Source of the DNA: Pseudomonas sp. GL-B-19
GTDB taxonomy: Bacteria; Pseudomonadota; Gammaproteobacteria; Pseudomonadales; Pseudomonadaceae
Assembly: GCF_019956415.1 (NCBI RefSeq)
Contig: NZ_JAHBDK010000022.1
Span: forward strand, 55,974-119,973
Direction: 5' to 3'
DNA: 64,000 bases
In this document: positions 62,742-64,000 of the stretch, in pieces
How positions within the stretch are numbered: position 1 is the first letter of the stretch
Layout of the letters: every line of letters begins with the position of its first letter
The notes under the pieces: generated by a model
What the model was told of the DNA's origin: nothing
Seen by the model: only the letters and a program-made list of their open reading frames with translations
Database searches by the model: none
Program-made: the position numbers and the translations under genes

Positions 62742-63656
62742 ATGATTTCTGCAAATGCACAGCGCCGTGATGGATTTGATCAGTGGATCCATCAGATCAA
62801 CCAGATTTGTGGCGCTTTCAATGGGCAAGCCCTGGGCGCCGGGTTTTCCGGGCAGATCCGGGAACACCGCAGCGGTGCGCTGAAACTCAGTTTTGTCGAC
62901 GCCTGCCAGGCGCGGCTGTACCGCACGCCTGCGCAAGTCGCGGCGAGTGAGGACGGCAAATATTTTGCGGTGTTCCAACTCGACGGCACGGCGGGCATGG
63001 CCCAGGGCGACAACAAGGTGTTGCTCTGCGCCGGTGACATCACCCTGATCGACGCGTCGCGCCCCAGCGACTTCACCTACAGTGAAAACTCCCGTCAGTT
63101 GTCGCTGATTCTGCCCTCGCCGCTGATTGAGCAAACCTTGCGCTTCAACCAGGTCAAGTGCGGTCACCGCATCGCCGCGATGTCACCGATGGCAATGCTC
63201 TCTCACCGCCTGATTCTCGATGCCGTACAGCAAAACACTCTGAGCCTGCCGGAAAGCGAGGCGACGCTGGAAGCGATTGTCAGCCTGCTGCGCCCGGCCA
63301 TCAGTCAAACCGAAGACAGCAACGATTTGCACGAGCGCATCTTTCGCAAGACGCTGGAATGCATCGACGCGCACATCCGCTCCGAAGACCTGTGTCCGGA
63401 GTGGCTGGCGCGGGAAGTCGGCATGTCGGTTCGGGGGCTGTACCGGATCTTTGCCAAGAAGGGGTTGGTGGTGGCGAAATACATCAAGAATCGTCGGCTG
63501 GACTTGTGCGCCGAGTCCCTGCGCCAATCGCGTACCGAACAGAAATTGTCGGTGCTGGGCTATTCCTGGGGTTTTTCTGATTCGAGTCACTTCTCCACCG
63601 CGTTCAAATCGCGCTTCGGTGTTTCCCCCGGTGAATACCGAAAAAACCGCGCCTGA
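62742..63656 (+). CDS. AraC-family regulator (FeaR-like)
   Basis: A 304-residue regulator. The N-terminal part (about 1-195) resembles the AraC-binding-like domain 2 of FeaR; the C-terminal AraC domain has CPEWLAREVGMSVRGLYRIF and LSVLGYSWGFSDSSHFSTAF. FeaR activates genes for phenylethylamine oxidation to phenylacetate, so its place beside paaX fits the pathway, although fea-type amine oxidase genes are not in this window. GAGG six bases before the ATG at 62742 decides the start; a GTG four codons earlier is weaker. Confidence 0.88.
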   Translation: MISANAQRRDGFDQWIHQINQICGAFNGQALGAGFSGQIREHRSGALKLSFVDACQARLYRTPAQVAASEDGKYFAVFQLDGTAGMAQGDNKVLLCAGDITLIDASRPSDFTYSENSRQLSLILPSPLIEQTLRFNQVKCGHRIAAMSPMAMLSHRLILDAVQQNTLSLPESEATLEAIVSLLRPAISQTEDSNDLHERIFRKTLECIDAHIRSEDLCPEWLAREVGMSVRGLYRIFAKKGLVVAKYIKNRRLDLCAESLRQSRTEQKLSVLGYSWGFSDSSHFSTAFKSRFGVSPGEYRKNRA

Positions 63657-63682
63657 GATCCGCCTGAATCACACATAACCTC

Positions 63683-63761
63683 TGTAGGAGTGAGCCTGCT
63701 CGCGATAGCGGAGTGTCAGATAAATTAATGTTGTCTGACACTCCGCTATCGCGAGCAGGCT
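63683..63761. repeat. REPIN interrupted by an IS element
   Basis: TGTAGGAGTGAGCCTGCTCG and the inner stem GCGGAGTGTCAGA/TCTGACACTCCGC are intact, but the right arm stops after GCGAGCAGGC. The expected TCACTCCTACA is replaced by the IS end. Confidence 0.88.
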
Positions 63762-64000
63762 GATCTGGCCTAATGAAATTGGACACCTCAATAGGGCGCT
63801 ATGATGGCGCCCAAATCTAAGGTGTGCATGATGATGCGAAAGTCCTATTCCAGCGAGTTCAAGCTCAATGCTGCAAGCATGGTGCTTGATGAAGACCAGC
63901 CCATTCTTGAGGTCTGCGCCAACTTCGATATCGGCCCTACTGCGTTGCGCCGCTGGGTCGAGCAGGTCAGGAAAGAACGTGCAGGCTCGACGCTAGCGGG
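63761..64000 (+). mobile_element. IS3-family insertion sequence, left end (partial)
   Basis: The element begins TGATCTGGCCTAATGAAATT at about 63761, a TG-initiated end typical of IS3-family inverted repeats, followed by the first transposase gene. The right end and orfB lie beyond the window. It interrupts a REPIN. Confidence 0.8.
63828..64000 (+). CDS. IS3-family transposase OrfA, 3'-partial
   Basis: About 57 codons are visible. The start region has three successive ATGs (63828, 63831, 63834) after AAGGTGTGC; the first is annotated. KSYSSEFKLNAASMVLDED and ALRRWVEQVRKER form the helix-turn-helix of Tnp_1/OrfA proteins, which bind the IS ends. The window ends inside the gene. Confidence 0.85.
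   Translation, partial: MMMRKSYSSEFKLNAASMVLDEDQPILEVCANFDIGPTALRRWVEQVRKERAGSTLA

Overview
The window is a stretch of a fluorescent Pseudomonas chromosome (P. fluorescens group). The evidence is a pyoverdine locus with PvdS-type promoter boxes, many REP/REPIN palindromes of the type usual in this group, a complete phenylacetate (paa) catabolon in Pseudomonas order, and high-GC codon use. Most of the sequence is ordinary core or niche metabolism, packed on both strands. There are no tRNA or rRNA genes and no CRISPR array that I can see.

Layout. 1-5.3 kb: end of the pyoverdine region, with pvdT (cut by the window edge) and pvdR on the minus strand, then a FpvI-like ECF sigma factor and pvdA on the plus strand. 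Perfect TAAAT-N16-CGT boxes precede both pvdR and pvdA. 5.3-8.5 kb: mgtA with a long leader. 8.6-13.7 kb: two tandem degenerate receiver proteins, then a BvgA/BvgS-like two-component pair. 13.8-20.1 kb: small housekeeping or stress genes (thioesterase, LysR regulator, pirin, two isochorismatase-like hydrolases, an MscS channel with a cyclic-nucleotide-binding-like domain, an AhpD-like protein).

20.1-27.8 kb: the most unusual region. A block of about 7.7 kb with visibly lower G+C is inserted exactly at the 3' end of an EmrB-type transporter gene and is flanked by an 83-bp direct repeat of that 3' end. It encodes a diguanylate cyclase and, divergently, a tight four-gene operon: a Cys-rich (TackOD1-like) protein with a degenerate GGDEF domain, a processive family-2 glycosyltransferase, a TolC-like channel fused to an extra C-terminal domain, and a HlyD-like adaptor. 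I infer a c-di-GMP-linked exopolysaccharide synthesis and export system that matches none of the Pseudomonas systems I know (alginate, Psl, Pel, cellulose, PNAG).

27.8-44.1 kb: EmrAB-type efflux, then a gene set that looks like uptake and oxidation of quaternary ammonium compounds (substrate-binding protein, aldehyde dehydrogenase, class II aldolase, GlxA-type regulator, GMC oxidase, Rieske oxygenase, thiolase, enoyl-CoA hydratase), followed by a polyamine-type binding protein, a class III aminotransferase and a LuxR regulator. 44.2-62.7 kb: phenylacetate catabolism, paaFGHIJK and paaABCDE-DUF485-actP-oprD-paaZ on the minus strand with paaY and paaX on the plus strand. Repeated TGATAC-type motifs in the control regions are candidate PaaX operators, and CA-rich motifs at several ribosome-binding sites suggest Crc/Hfq catabolite control. 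62.7-64 kb: a FeaR-like AraC regulator, then an IS3-family element that has landed inside a REPIN and runs off the window.
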